A stretch of 64,000 nucleotides of DNA. Source: Calendula officinalis (taxonomy: Eukaryota > Streptophyta > Magnoliopsida > Asterales > Asteraceae). How positions within the stretch are numbered: position 1 is the stretch's first letter; each line of letters opens with the position of its first letter. The stretch spans positions 11,080,446 to 11,144,445 of the forward strand of contig OY970829.1 of the NCBI GenBank assembly GCA_963853835.1, given 5' to 3'. Positions 1-12,648 of this stretch are shown one piece after another. The position numbers were made by a program, and so were the translations under genes. The notes under the pieces are model-generated. The model was not told the origin of the DNA. It did not search any database and saw only the letters and a program-made list of their open reading frames with translations.

Positions 1-661
1 ATGAGTAATTTAACATAATACATCATTTCTTGAAAGATATATTCATATCTTCTAATAGTCGCATTCATAGGTGCCCTAACATGATTGAAAATTGAAAAAA
101 TTTGGCTGAAATTGGGTGGTGGTCAATTATATCCACCAATTCATTGAAATAAATATGTGAAATAAGGATAAATTTGGGCAATCCTATCACTTTTTGATTG
201 TAAAGAGTGTTTTCCTTTGGGATCATATGCCATTTTTCTCTTTATTGAGCAACTAATCTACCTAAAAAGTGTAACTAATTAACTATAAATCTATAATTCA
301 AAGTTTTCAAAGGATAAAACATACTTTTTTTTAATGTGGGAATTTTTAGTGTTATATTATGAAACAAATGGAGTATGCTATTCTTAGTATAGCATATAAG
401 TTTGTAAATGTGGGTATCTTTTCCACCATATAAATTATATAGCTATGACTATAACAAATTAATCGTTAATCAATATCATTGGTAGATATTGGTGTAGTGG
501 GGTAGTAATTAAACCAGTGGACCAGTTACACTTTAAGCAGTTAGCTATCTACTTTTTCTGCATATATGTTCAGCAAATTATGAAAAAAACATTTTCATAA
601 AATGATTTGTGAATATTGAGGTTTCAAGTACAACGATTTGTGTCTGATATTAGCTTGAGAA
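1..661. other. Upstream region of receptor kinase gene 1
   Basis: AT-rich sequence with no convincing coding region on either strand. It should hold the promoter and 5' untranslated region of the gene that starts at 662, but I could not pick a single TATA box from the many AT-rich candidates. No repeat with clear ends was seen. Confidence 0.4.
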
Positions 662-3358
662 ATGGTTGTAAGAATTCAGCTGTTAGTTGTGCTAGTATTC
701 ATACATGTGTTGCTGACATCAGCACATAATCGGGATAGTAAGTTTTTTTCCTTCATTAGAAATACTTCTGATCGTGTATTTGTCTTTATTTTTTATTATG
801 TTTTTGTTTTTGATCATTATTTGGTTTTTATGCTTAAAAGTAAAGATTGATCCATATAGAATTAGAAATGCATCCTTAATTTGTGATTAATTGCTTAAAA
901 ATACATACTTTTACATGCCAACAATTTCGTTTTGTGCAGTACGTAAATTCATCCAGACAAAAAATTAAATAAAAATAAAATAACCGTTACTTACTTTATG
1001 ATGCAGTTGTATATCTACAAGCTCTCATGGATAATTGGCAAAATACACCACCAAATTGGGTCGGGTCTGACCCGTGTGAGGAAAAATGGGATGGAATTAC
1101 TTGCACTGATTCACGTGTGACATCAATGTAAATCTTTCTTACAGATAATAAAAATATAAAAAAATAAAAAACAATTATTTTTCTTTCAAATTTATTGTAT
1201 TCCATTTCAGAACCTTAGCAAGCATCAATTTAAGTGGTGAGCTGTCTGGAGATATTGCACAATTATCTGAATTGCAAACCCTGTATGTCTTTTAAAAGTT
1301 TTGTACCTAACAAATTCAAAATTGAATATTTTATTGGTATTTTATTTGAATTTATTAAAGTTGTTTTCATGTGCAGGGATTTATCTTACAATAAGGGTCT
1401 TACAGTATCTCTTACTCCGGATATTGGGAATTTAAAAAAGTTATCAAATTTGTAAGCATGTTTTTTTTTTTAATTATGTGTTGAAATTTACTTAATTTGG
1501 TAATATTTAAAATTTAATTTTGATTTTGTTTGTTAGAATTCTGGTTGGTTGCAATTTCAACGGTCCACTTCCACATACACTAGGATCTCTACCCCAGTTG
1601 AGCTACTTGTAAGAATCTTGGTTATACACAATTATACAAATGTTCAATATGCAAATATTGTAAAAGGGTAGTATTATAATTTATACCTTTTATAATAATT
1701 TACAAACTAAAATGGAATTTATCATGATAAATTTGAAGGGTATTTCAGTAATTTAACGAATAAACTTGAGAACTGATATATTAGGTTTGCCAAACTTATC
1801 ATGATATATTAATAATTATATTTTTGATTCTTATCACATTTAGGTTATATTATTTTATTATATTTAAAGGTTTAGCTTTAATTGTATTTATAATTTTGAT
1901 TTTAAAAATTTTAATAATAATAATAATAATTATTATTTGATAGATCACAGGCACATTGTAATATTAGTTGATAAAAAGTATATGCAATAACATTACATGA
2001 TGTGACAAAAAAATAGATACGTTTATGTGATTGATATTGTAAATCTGGTTTAATCTTAAACTTTCACATATTTAACGATTTAAGCCTCAAATTTTATAAA
2101 AGATTTTTCTCTTATCTCTTAAGTTAATAACACTATTATCATTATCATTAATATTAGTATTATTGTTGTTATTATTACTTAATATTCTTATAAAAAAATG
2201 TGGTGTAAAACTTTATATAAAAGTTAAGGGTCTAAACCATTGCGAAGACAAAGTTTATGGGTTAAAATGAAAAAAATGATTTTGTAAGCATTAACTTGTC
2301 ATAGCAGGTCATAATGATTTATTAACAAGTTAACTAAAGTGAAAGGTCTAACTTATGCAAAAGAAACTTTAAGGATAAAAACCGTCAAACTGGTAATAAT
2401 TTATAGATTAAAACATAATTAACTATTCTCTTGTTACAATTTATTTATTTATTTTTTATTATTTATTTATTATCTATTATTTATTTATTTTTTGGCAGGG
2501 CTTTGAATTCCAATGGTTTCAGTGGGCCAATTCCAGCATCAATTGGGAATCTTAGTAAGCTTTACTGGTTGGATATAGCTGATAATAAGCTTAGTGGGCC
2601 CATACCTGTTTCTGATGGACCCAAACCAGGCCTTGACTTGCTGGTCAATGCAAAGCACTTGTAGGGGCAGTTTTGGTATTTTCATTTATTACATTATATC
2701 TTAGTAAAATAATATCACAATATGTTTTTTTTTTTAATTTTAATTACAGTCACTTTGGAAAGAACAGACTCTCTGGTGAAATACCGTCTCAGCTCTTCAG
2801 CTCAAAAATGACTCTCAAACATGTGTATGTCCAAAACCCGAATTTTCCTTTCCATTTGTTAAAGTTTTTATTTTGTTAGGATATTGCTAATATTTATTTA
2901 AATAAAAAATACCACCTTTATACATATTATGATGTGATGATAATTATATATGTTAATTGAGCAGGCTATTTGAAGATAACCAGTTAACAGGGCCAATCCC
3001 GTTGACATTAGCACTGGTTAAGACTCTCGAGGTCTTGTAAGTATCTTTACTATTACATACTATAGTAATGAGTTTTCTAACTTAAAGTTTCCATGTATGA
3101 ACAGACGATTAGACAGGAATTTATTAAGTGGAAATATTCCATCAAACATCAACAATCTTACATTGCTGAACCAGTTGTAAGTTTTTATTTTGGTTTTTGA
3201 GAATTTTCAAAATTTTTAAAATTTTTAAGAGTTTTATTTTTATTTTTTCTGTTCTAGGTTTTTATCCAACAACAAACTAAATGGCCTGTTGCCCGATCTA
3301 AGTGGCTTGACAATCCTTAACTATTTGTAAGTGTCTACATTTATTATTGTTATTATTA

Positions 3359-3444
<86 letters not shown>

Positions 3445-3547
3445 TTTCGTGTTCTGCAAATGCTATTGCAGGGACATGAGCAATAATTCTTTTAAAGCAT
3501 CAGAGATTCCTTCATGGTTTTTATCCTTACAGTCTCTCACAACATTG

Positions 3548-3639
<92 letters not shown>

Positions 3640-6600
3640 CGTGTTAAGTTTATTTTTTACAATTTTTATGTGGTAAAAAAGGACATTTGAAACTTCTGAT
3701 AAGAAGCAGACATTTTATTTCTATATAAAGGCACAATAATTATAAAAACCGGAAAGAATGTTTTATAGAATGTAGACAATCTCATTAAATAACGAACAAA
3801 TAGCGGATTATACTTGACAAACTAGATAATAGTTAGATAAACATTTACCTGATGGTAAGTGGAAGATTCAGAAAAACAGCCATGACAACAGTATGGTTAG
3901 ATTACTATTTAAATAATAATTATATATGACACACTAATATTTTAATTTTTCAATTAAAATCTTATTGTAGTAATGCATTAATTACATGCTTGTCTTTTAT
4001 TAAAATTAAAATGCATAAAACATAAATTAAAACAGTTATTAGTTGCAGTTTAATAATCAAAACACATTTTCTAGTTTTCATTTTGATTAATAATTTAACT
4101 CTAATTGTTTGTTAAATCTGCAATATCAGGATGATGCAAAATACAGGGCTTCAAGGAGAAGTACCCGTTGACTTATTTAGCATTCCACAAATCGAGACAG
4201 TGTGAGAACACAATATCACTATTTCATTTTCTTTTTCTTTTTCCTTTTTTAAAAAAAAAATAAAATAAAAAATCTTAAATAATTATAAAAATTACATAAC
4301 AGGGTACTCAGAAACAACAAGCTTAATGGCACCCTGGATTTTGGAATGTCTTATAGCAACCATCTTCAACTCATTGATGTCAGCAATAACTTCATTTCCG
4401 GTTTCACACAAAGAAACAGATTTACAGCCGATCTTATGTAAGTTTTTTAACGGGTCAACGGGTCGGGTTTGACCCAAAACATTTTTTGTCAAATATTATC
4501 TCTTATTCTTTTCAAATATGATTACAAAGTTCACTTGTGTGACCTTCAACTTGTCTGTCGTTCGATCTGTTTGACCTAATTGATCTGTTGACTGTTGGTT
4601 GACCTGAAATACTTTTGTCCATTTTTTTCTAAACTTGTTATTATGTCCTATATGATTACAAAGATCACATTATTCCATTATAATCTAATTGACTATTTTT
4701 GTGAATAAAATGATATCGGAATTTTTATGCATACAAATACACTTAGTAAGATTTGTCGGACCCATATCCTTTTAAGATATATTTGTTTTTGAGTTAATTA
4801 GATAAATCGTTCCTCTAGTTTATATGAGATTATATATTTCTTCCCTCGACTTTTTAAATTACACAAATAGTACCTAATTTTGAAATTTGTAACATAATCG
4901 ATCCCTAATTTTGAAAATTGTAACATGAACATTATCTAATTATGAAACTTGTAACATTAACCGTCCCTGAACACTTAATGGCCTTTTTTTTGCATTAGTG
5001 TTGCAAGTTAAATCAAGGGACGAAAAAGTTAACGTCTGTTTAAGTAAATGACCAAACGTGTGAATAATTTCAGAAATAAGGACTACTAGTGTAATTTATT
5101 AAAATAAATTACCAAATATGTAATATGGTACAAACCTAAAGGACCATTTATGTAATTTACTCCTTATATAATTATTAACTTGATTATATTCTTTTGCAGA
5201 CTCATGGATAATCCAATTTGTTTGGAATCAGAAACAACAACATATTGTGATCACACAACACAATCAAACTCCTCATATTCAACACCACCAAACAACTGCA
5301 ATCCTCCAAATTCCTGCATTTTGCAACAAATTTCAAGCCCTAATTGTAAATGTTCATACCCATACACAGGAACCCTAACTTTTAGGGCTCCTTCATTTTC
5401 TGATCTAGGAAATTCAACTATTTATACATCTCTTCAGAACACCATGATGGTTTCTTTTGAATCTAATCAGCTCCCGGCTGACTCGGTCTCACTGAGTCAA
5501 CCCATGAAAAATTCAGATGATTACCTTGTGGTCAGTATAAAGGTTTTTCCAGCTGGCGATGAACGGTTTAATAGGTCGGGAATTTCACAGATTGGATTTG
5601 TTCTTAGCAATCAAACTTATAAACCTCCTCACTCTTTTGGACCTTATTTTTTTATTGGGAATAATTATGATTTCTTTTTAGGTAAACCTTCATATTATCT
5701 ATCTAACTTTTTATTTATTGGCAACAAAATGTCATAAAATAGCAAGGTTTTTTTAGTAATTATAAGTTTTTAGCTGGCTTATTTTAGTAATTCAAGGTTT
5801 TTTTTTTTTTTTTTACTTTTTAACACTATAGTTACCAAAACAGTTCAGCTAAAAAGAATTAATTACCAGAAAGGATCTTAAAACTAATAATTACTAAAAT
5901 TGACGATCACCAAAAGTATATTGCTTTTTTGTGGCATTTGCCCTTTTTCTATCTATCGTTTTTCTTTTTGTATGGGTTAATTGCATAAAAGGTCTAATTT
6001 ATGTTTCGGGTATCCAACTTTGTTTCACGCATAAAAACACTTGAATTTCTAAAAAATCGATTTAAGGTAATTTTTTAATGTTGTTAGCAGTTATTTTGAC
6101 ATGGTAACCAAATATGGACTACTTTGAATCAAAATATCTCAAAATTTGAGGTTTTTTATAGCTTTAACTATATTTGTTACCTTAAACAGAAATTGGACCA
6201 AAGTTAGTTACTTTTATATGCAATTAACTCGTTTATTAACACATATATGGCTTAAAATTAACCTGTTTATTCCTAATTCTGTTACAAATTACAGATGCAC
6301 AGAAAGGAAAGCACAAATCATTTAGTGTTGGAATCATCATTGGAGTAGTAGTGGGTGGTTGTGTTCTCGTGGTATTACTTGTTATTGCAGGAATTTATGC
6401 TTTCCGTCAAAAAGGAAGAGCTCAAAGAGCTATCAAGAAGAATAGTCCTTTCGGTAAGACTCACTAAGACTAGATTGACAAAATGGGCGGGTCAAACGGG
6501 TCGGGTAATTGGTCAAACGGGTCGTTTTTGGGTGCTTTTATAGAAAGTGTAAAAAGTAGTGTTTTAAAAACCGGTTTTTGAATTGAACTGGCTAATGTCT

Positions 6601-9233
6601 TGAATACGATTGAACTGGTCCGACCGAATGAGCTGGACGATTGAACAGGATGGCAATATTGTTAGTATATATGATGCAAAAATTATGTAAATGGTGTACA
6701 AATGCCAAAAAATTAGAAAAATACAAAACAAATACAATAAAAAAATTCATAACCTATTTTCAAATAAATTTAATATTTTTATATTCCATAACCTACATAA
6801 AAAAAAATCTATTTCTATTTTATTTAACTAACTTTTATAGAAAAACTAGTTTTTTTTTCTGGTCTGACCAGCCGGTTCAACTGGATTTTTATGTCTAACC
6901 AGCCGGTTCAGATCGGGTTATAACAACCGATCTAACCAGCTACCTTCCAATTTCCCACTTCAACCGGTTCGACTGGCTGGTTCAACCAGGTTTTTAAAAC
7001 ACTTGCTAATAATAAAAAGGCTTGCAGCTTCATGGGACCCAGATAAAGGAGACGGCGGTTGTCCTCAACTAAAAGGGGCAAAATCTTTCACATTTGAAGA
7101 GCTAAAAACATGCACAAATAACTTCTCAGCAACCGCCAAAATTGGGGCCGATGGTTATGGGATGGTTAGTTTTAAACACTTGAATTGTTTTTATTAATAA
7201 ATTAATTAATTAATAATTAATTTACCGTGTTGGGTTGGGTTGGGTTGAAGGTGTACAGAGGGAGTCTTCCAAACGGGCAGTTAGTTGCAATTAAAAGAGC
7301 CCAACAAGGGTCAACACAGGGTGGACTTGAATTCAAAAATGAGATCGAGCTTCTTTCTAGGGTTCATCACAAGAATGTTGTTAGTCTTGTTGGTTTTTGT
7401 TTTGATGAAGGTGAACAAATGTTGGTTTATGAGTATATTGTTAATGGCACACTTAAAAATACTCTTTCAGGTACTTTTTTCTTATAATTTCTCACCTACT
7501 TTGTTTAATTCAAACGCGCCGGGCGGGCTGGGCGGGTCGGGCTGGGTTTTCTTATGAATTGGAACATGATTAATCTTATAAACCTGTCAAAAATCAAAAT
7601 GAGGGACCATAATTTCATAAAACTTTCTGAAGGGACTATTCGTGTATTAAAAGAAGTCGAGCTGCAAAATCCATAATTTCATACAAACAACAGGGACTAT
7701 TTATGTAATTTACTATATTAATCATTTAGACGGGTCAAAACTCAAAATGGTAACCCGAATTAGCCAGGTTTCATAAATGGGTTGACCTATGACTATGACA
7801 AGGATAATTAGATTAAATTATCCGTTCATAGGTCAACGGGTCAATTTGTTTTTTTTTTTTTTCAAACGAGTAGATTAATTTTTGAGTAAATTACATAAAT
7901 GGTCCCTGTGGATTTGTGGATAGCACTTTTTACGGATTTGGTCCTTATTTCGAACTTTCTTTCACTCTTGGTCCCTCGTCCAAGTAAAATGACCAAAATA
8001 CCCTTTACTAAGAAGGGTGAAAATATGAACAACAGGGAGATCTGGGATAAGGTTGGATTGGATGAGAAGACTTAAAATAATAGTTGGGGCAGCAAGAGGT
8101 TTGCAGTATTTGCATGATCTTGCAGATCCTCCAATCATACACAGAGATGTAAAAACAACAAATATATTACTTGATCAACGGTTAAATGCAAAAGTTGCTG
8201 ATTTTGGTCTATCAAAATCATTGGGTGATGCTGACCGGACTCATGTTACCACTCAAGTCAAAGGAACCATGGTTAGTCAACCTTTTTCCTTACTAATTTT
8301 CGTTTTTAGTTAGTGGTTGGATTTGCATTTTGAAGTGATTAATCAGTTTCTAGACGGGTACCATAAAATACAAAGGAATTTAATTTATATAAATAAATAT
8401 TAGTAGTATCCTAAAAAAATAACTAACTAGTCAATAAACATACAAAAGATTTAATAATGTTCAAAATAAAAACCATGTCCATAACAAAATAACCGAATTT
8501 GTCAATAAAAACCCTAAAATTGATTTTTAATTTTTTTTAAATAAGTTTGACTTTTGTTGACCTTGATCGATAAATTGCAAATTTTTACAACACTAATTAA
8601 AACTAAGGGATAAGTCATAGCAAATTGTTTCTCCAAATCTGGTTAATTTTACCTTACATAAATGGGGAAAATTACCAATAAATGTAATATACAATATACG
8701 AATTTTGACAATACTTTTAACAACATCCTAATCTTTACAATATATTTTAATCATTGTAGGGCTACATGGATCCTGAATACTACATGACTCAGCAACTAAC
8801 CGAAAAAAGTGATGTTTATAGTTTTGGAATAGTAATGTTAGAATTAATAACCGCAAGAAACCCAATAGAAAAAGGCAAGTACATTGTGAGAGAAGTAAAA
8901 GAATCCATGAACAAAGAAAAAGACTTATATAACCTTGGTGAAATTTTGGACCCCACAATTGGTTTGAGCACCGAATTACAAGGATTAGAGAGATTTGTGG
9001 ATATTTCATTAAGGTGTGTTGAAGAAATTGGGAATCGAAGACCAAAAATGAGTGAAGTTGTGAAAGAGATAGAAAAAATTATGGAATTGGCGGGAATTAA
9101 TCCGAATGCTGAGTCAGCATCGACTTCGGAAAGTTATGAAGGGAAAAGTAAAGAGAGTGATCATCCTTATTTGAATGATAGTCTTTTTAGTTATAGTGGT
9201 GGTCATCCACCTTCTAATTTGGAGCCGAAGTAA
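662..9233 (+). CDS. LRR receptor-like Ser/Thr kinase, HPCA1/At5g49770 type (tandem copy 1), 19 exons
   Basis: Single-pass membrane receptor kinase of LRR subfamily VIII-1; HPCA1 of this group senses extracellular H2O2. Exons read by eye: 662-737, 1007-1127, 1211-1282, 1377-1451, 1537-1608, 2499-2660, 2750-2824, 2965-3036, 3105-3176, 3258-3326, 3472-3546, 4130-4201, 4303-4437, 5200-5681, 6295-6453, 7028-7164, 7251-7470, 8036-8271, 8760-9233. All introns are GT..AG and the sum is 951 codons plus TAA. Signal peptide is about residues 1-22, the LRR N-cap has DPCEEKWDGITC, LRRs run about 66-383 (many one-repeat exons of 69-75 nt), and a Cys-bearing ectodomain follows to 543. The TM helix is about 554-578 and the kinase about 620-890. 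Catalytic residues are present: VAIK Lys657, HRD Asp753, DFG Asp771. Odd points: the glycine loop reads GADGYG, with Asp638 in place of the second Gly, and the first ectodomain Cys pair is C-x5-C where copies 2 and 3 have C-x4-C. Several introns hold MITEs. The family call is strong; the ligand is unknown. Confidence 0.9.
3341..3442. repeat. (TTA)n microsatellite in intron 10 of gene 1
   Basis: About 34 TTA units with one early GTT interruption. It ends 29 bases before the exon 11 acceptor at 3471, so it sits where the branch point and pyrimidine tract would be. Confidence 0.97.
3550..3636. repeat. (CT)n(TA)n compound microsatellite at the intron 11 donor of gene 1
   Basis: About 14 CT units followed by about 29 TA units. 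The repeat begins right after the donor GTAT at 3547-3550, so expansion here abuts a splice site. Confidence 0.97.
4791..5162. mobile_element. MITE-like inverted-repeat element, GAGTAAATTACA family, intron 13 of gene 1
   Basis: The left end reads GAGTTAATTAGATAAATCG and the right end is the imperfect reverse complement of GAGTAAATTACATAAATGG. The inside has the 'lowered rate of change' look of old MITEs, with phrases such as GGACTACTAGTGTAATTTA that recur in the element at 56019-56439. No coding potential. No clear target duplication was found. Confidence 0.55.
5974..6230. mobile_element. Short TIR element in intron 14 of gene 1
   Basis: The left end GGGTTAATTGCATAAAAGG pairs with the right end (reverse complement GAGTTAATTGCATATAAAAG). 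About 257 bp, non-coding, MITE-like. It is related in style to the GAGTAAATTACA family but has GCATA in place of ACATA. Confidence 0.5.
6558..7003. mobile_element. MITE with perfect 15-bp TIR, CCGGTT-rich, intron 15 of gene 1
   Basis: Both ends carry AGTGTTTTAAAAACC as a perfect 15-bp terminal inverted repeat. The subterminal regions are rich in CCGGTTnnA motifs on both strands. It fills most of intron 15 and ends 24 bases before exon 16. A second, degraded copy lies at about 14030-14485 in the opposite orientation. Target duplication not evident. Confidence 0.75.
7590..8000. repeat. Split pieces of a GAGTAAATTACA-type element in intron 17 of gene 1
   Basis: At 7590-7712 there is a right-hand half ending in GGGACTATTTATGTAATTTA. 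From about 7883 there is a left-hand half starting GAGTAAATTACATAAATGG. GGGTCAA/GGGTTGACC-rich sequence lies between them. This looks like a rearranged or twice-inserted MITE; boundaries are approximate. Confidence 0.4.
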
Positions 9234-9869
9234 GAGAATTGATATTGGTACCACAACTTTTAATGGTTATACCACACTGTATAGATTTTACAGCTAACTG
9301 TACAAGTATGTTATGCATTGGATGTGGTACATACATTAAAAAAAGTTGTGGTAGAAAAATCACCCCTCCCAAATAATGCTAATGATTTGGTTATTTGGGC
9401 TACTTTTAGATGGTCAAATGGGCTAAAGCCTTTAAAATGGAGAAAAGTATTTATGTATGACCAAAAAATGGTGTTGTATATTCTTTTTTGAAAAAAGAAC
9501 TATTTATTATGTGTATTGATTATTTTAAGAAAGATTGCAAAGACGTGATAGTATATGCATATGATATGATAGATATTTTGAAAGCGACCATTTGTTATGG
9601 ATGATGAGTTTTGACCCTTGACTTCCCAAACGGCAACCTAATACTTGATGCCATCTATATCTATATTCTATAGTGTGTATAATTGGGTTGTCGAATCGGG
9701 TTTGGCTCTAATCAAGTCAGGCTTATCGGGTTTAAAATAAAAAAGCATCTAACCCGAAACCCGACTTTATAAGTAATCGGGTTGGTCGGGTTTGTCTAGT
9801 CAACTCAGGTTGGTTACTTATCCAATTTATAAGATAATTTTTAAACAAATCCCTACAAATGTAGGTAGT
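9234..9869. other. 3' flank of gene 1
   Basis: Probable 3' untranslated region followed by AT-rich sequence. At 9680-9830 there is a patch rich in CGGGTT/AACCCG, typical of the inner ends of degenerate hAT-type MITEs, but no paired ends were found. No gene seen. Confidence 0.35.
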
Positions 9870-9877
9870 GGAAAAAC

Positions 9878-11431
9878 CAGTGGCGGACCCAGGACGAAAG
9901 TTTAGGGGTAGCACAATTTCCACAATATAATATATAATAAGATAAAGATTATTAGTTTAACCTAATAATCTATATCACTTGGTAAATAATCGACTCCAAA
10001 TGACAATTTCAGTGAGTAATTATTAATTATAAATAGTTTGAACATACACCTGGGAGCACACACAAATAAGTTCACATTCTAAAGTAAACAAGTTTCAAGT
10101 CTAAAAAAACAAACGCAATATTTCATGCCACAAACAAGACGAAGTCAGTAGTTTTAATTTAGATTATTGAGGGAAATTAACTTTGCACCGATTAGCAATT
10201 ACAAACAAATTCAACTACTGAACAAATATTAATTTAAGGACACATGATGATAAAATGTGTACAATAAAATCACATTTGGCATGTAACTATAGGTCAATTC
10301 CTATAAACCTAAACATGACGGTACTGACCTTCAAACGTAAATCCAAATGAAAAAGAATTAAGCCAATTACCCGTTAGTAGGTTACACGACGTCTGGGAAA
10401 TATTAATCTTGTTAGGAATTGAGTAAAAGAACGAAATCAAGCACACATGTAGGGGTGTTCGTTTGGACGGTTTGGTTTTATCCGAACCAAATAGACGAAA
10501 CCAAATAAAGTCCGGTTTTCAAAAGTTCAAACCGAACCGTCCAAACTAATTCGAAAACCAAACCGATCCGAACCGAATAACAATTTGGTTGGTTTGGTTT
10601 TATCCATTTGGTTTTTCCCTAAAATTTTCAGAATACTACAAAAGTATATAACATAAATAATATTACGTTCGATATGTAAAATTCCAAAATGATAAACTAC
10701 TTTGTACATAAAAACAAGTCTAATTCATAGCTTGTGACATTTACAATCATATATGCAAAACTCTTGACATCAACTTTATCAAAAACTCCAAAAAGATTGG
10801 TACATCGCCAATTGATACAATATAAAATGGAACAAGTGTTTGTATATAAATCAATTTACTATTTACTACAAGAAATGTAAAGAAAATGAGTACCATAATT
10901 GCTTACAATGGAAACCAACAAGTGTTAGTATATAAATCAATTTACTATATATTACTATTCGGTTTATTTGGACAATCCGGTTTTCACAAGGGAAACCAAA
11001 TCCAATCCGAAATCCAAATTATTAATTTGGTTCAAGTCCAAACCGATCCAAAAAACCAAATAACCAATCCAAATAGTCCGATCCAAAATGTCCAATTGGA
11101 CAATCCGGTTATATCCGAATAGTGAACACCCCTACATACATGGTTAAAGGAACTTCACCGGAGCTACATGTGGGATTGTGGTCGCCGAGGAGTTCACCTG
11201 AGAAGATGCGCCAGAGGATATCGGGAGTCGGCACAAGCGAGTCTGCGACTTTCCGGTGGCGTGCGATTTTTATTTCTTCCTTATTTGTCTATTGATTCAA
11301 TCTCTAAAGTGACAAGTGGGTTGTAATTTTGGGCTTATCATTTGGGCTTCTATAGACTAATATAATACACTTCTAGCATAAAGTTAAGGGGTAGCCCAGG
11401 AGTCTTTGGGCTCCATGTAGGTCCGCCCCTG
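9878..11431. mobile_element. Non-autonomous hAT-like element with 8-bp target duplication
   Basis: The left end CAGTGGCGGACC and the right end (reverse complement CAGGGGCGGACC) match at 11 of 12 positions. The flanks 9870-9877 and 11432-11439 are identical (GGAAAAAC), which is the 8-bp duplication expected for the hAT superfamily. About 1.55 kb with no transposase seen. A second hAT-like element is nested inside at 10450-11134. Confidence 0.85.
10450..11134. mobile_element. hAT-like MITE nested in the 9878-11431 element
   Basis: The left end TAGGGGTGTTCGTTTGGACG pairs with the right end (reverse complement TAGGGGTGTTCACTATTCGG). The flanks CACACATG (10442-10449) and CATACATG (11135-11142) match at 7 of 8 bases. 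The subterminal parts are rich in GGTTTGG and CCAAACC. Non-coding. Confidence 0.85.
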
Positions 11432-11439
11432 GGAAAAAC

Positions 11440-11966
11440 ACTTAAATATATTGGCGAAACAACATATAAAAAATAAGATTTATAAAGATTCAAGCATATA
11501 ACAACTTTATAAAGAACGCTAACGTGGACAATTATGTGAATATGTTGTTTCAATAAAATCTAATGGAAATGGACGGAGGGACAGTAACGCAGAATCTAAA
11601 AATTTATAGGGACAAAAAAATCGAAAAAAAAGTATAGGGACAAAAAAGCAGAATCAAGTATACCACAGGGACAATTTCTGTAATTTACTCTATTTTTTAT
11701 TAACTCTTATTATTTATTAATCGTCTTAATTATTTGGTCTTTTTAGGTAGTATGATTCCTTGCACCTGTCACTTTATGACAAGTATTGGTCATCCATATG
11801 CTCACAAGATGAAATATTGATAAGTGACGACTCTTTCGTTGGATTTAATCCATCCACATTGGAGGATTGACACACTATCCATAAATCTACTTGATGAGTT
11901 GCTTAACGAACTAGGGTCAATGTACCAGATGTCGCCCATAAAAAAGAAAGCAAATGCACTTTTAGC
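11440..11966. other. Gene-free stretch between mobile elements
   Basis: AT-rich. At about 11580-11690 there is the right end of a GAGTAAATTACA-type MITE (ending GGGACAATTTCTGTAATTTA), with no matching left end nearby. No gene seen. Confidence 0.3.
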
Positions 11967-11974
11967 AATTAGTA

Positions 11975-12640
11975 GTGAGGGAATCGGGTCCGGAACCGAC
12001 CCGGATGGACATAGACCCGAAATATCTGAGACCCGATTTTAAAGGATTAAAGACCCAAGAACCAAACCGTTTATACAGAATCCGGTTTCAGTTCGGTTCC
12101 GGATACGGTTCAGGTAAATTGGGTATAGACCCGATTGGAACTAAATTTGTAATTAGAGCCAGTTTCGGGTGTTAGCATCATATTGTATTTGTTAGTTTAT
12201 ACATTTAATATTAGAATATATTTTACATATAGCAATCATGTAATAAACATAAAACGAATACTACCAATGGTATTATGACAAAACAAATTCTCAATTGCTC
12301 ATAGACCAACTAGTTTCTAATTTATAATATTTTGAAACTTAATTTGCTGTCAATCGAAAAAGAAGCATCATATAGGAGCTTGCATGGCATCTATATACTA
12401 AACTAAATTAGGGTAATATTAATTAGGGCTATAAAACGGTTAATTAACTTTCGGTTCCGGGTCTAGACCCGATTTGTTCTATACCCGATGTACCCCGGAC
12501 CCGAAATACCCTGAGACCCGATGTCATGTAAAAGTTGGACCCGATACCCTAACCAATTTTTAGTAATCCGGTTCTAACCGGTGGTTCCGGTTCGGTACAG
12601 GTCCGAGTTCAGTTTTTCAGTTGTATATCCCATCCCTAGT
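11975..12640. mobile_element. hAT-like MITE with perfect 8-bp target duplication AATTAGTA
   Basis: Identical 8-bp flanks at 11967-11974 and 12641-12648. The ends share an imperfect AGGGATGGG core, and the inside is rich in CGGGTCCGG, ACCCGA and GGTTCCGG in both orientations. Non-coding, 666 bp. Confidence 0.75.
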
Positions 12641-12648
12641 AATTAGTA

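Noticed and set aside
3347..3676. Open frame starting with a long Leu run
   Set aside because: Translation of the (TTA)n and (CT)n(TA)n microsatellites in introns 10-11 around real exon 11.
5200..5681. Exon 14 region as a separate single-exon gene
   Set aside because: It continues in frame through GT..AG junctions on both sides, with matching exon boundaries in all three paralogues.
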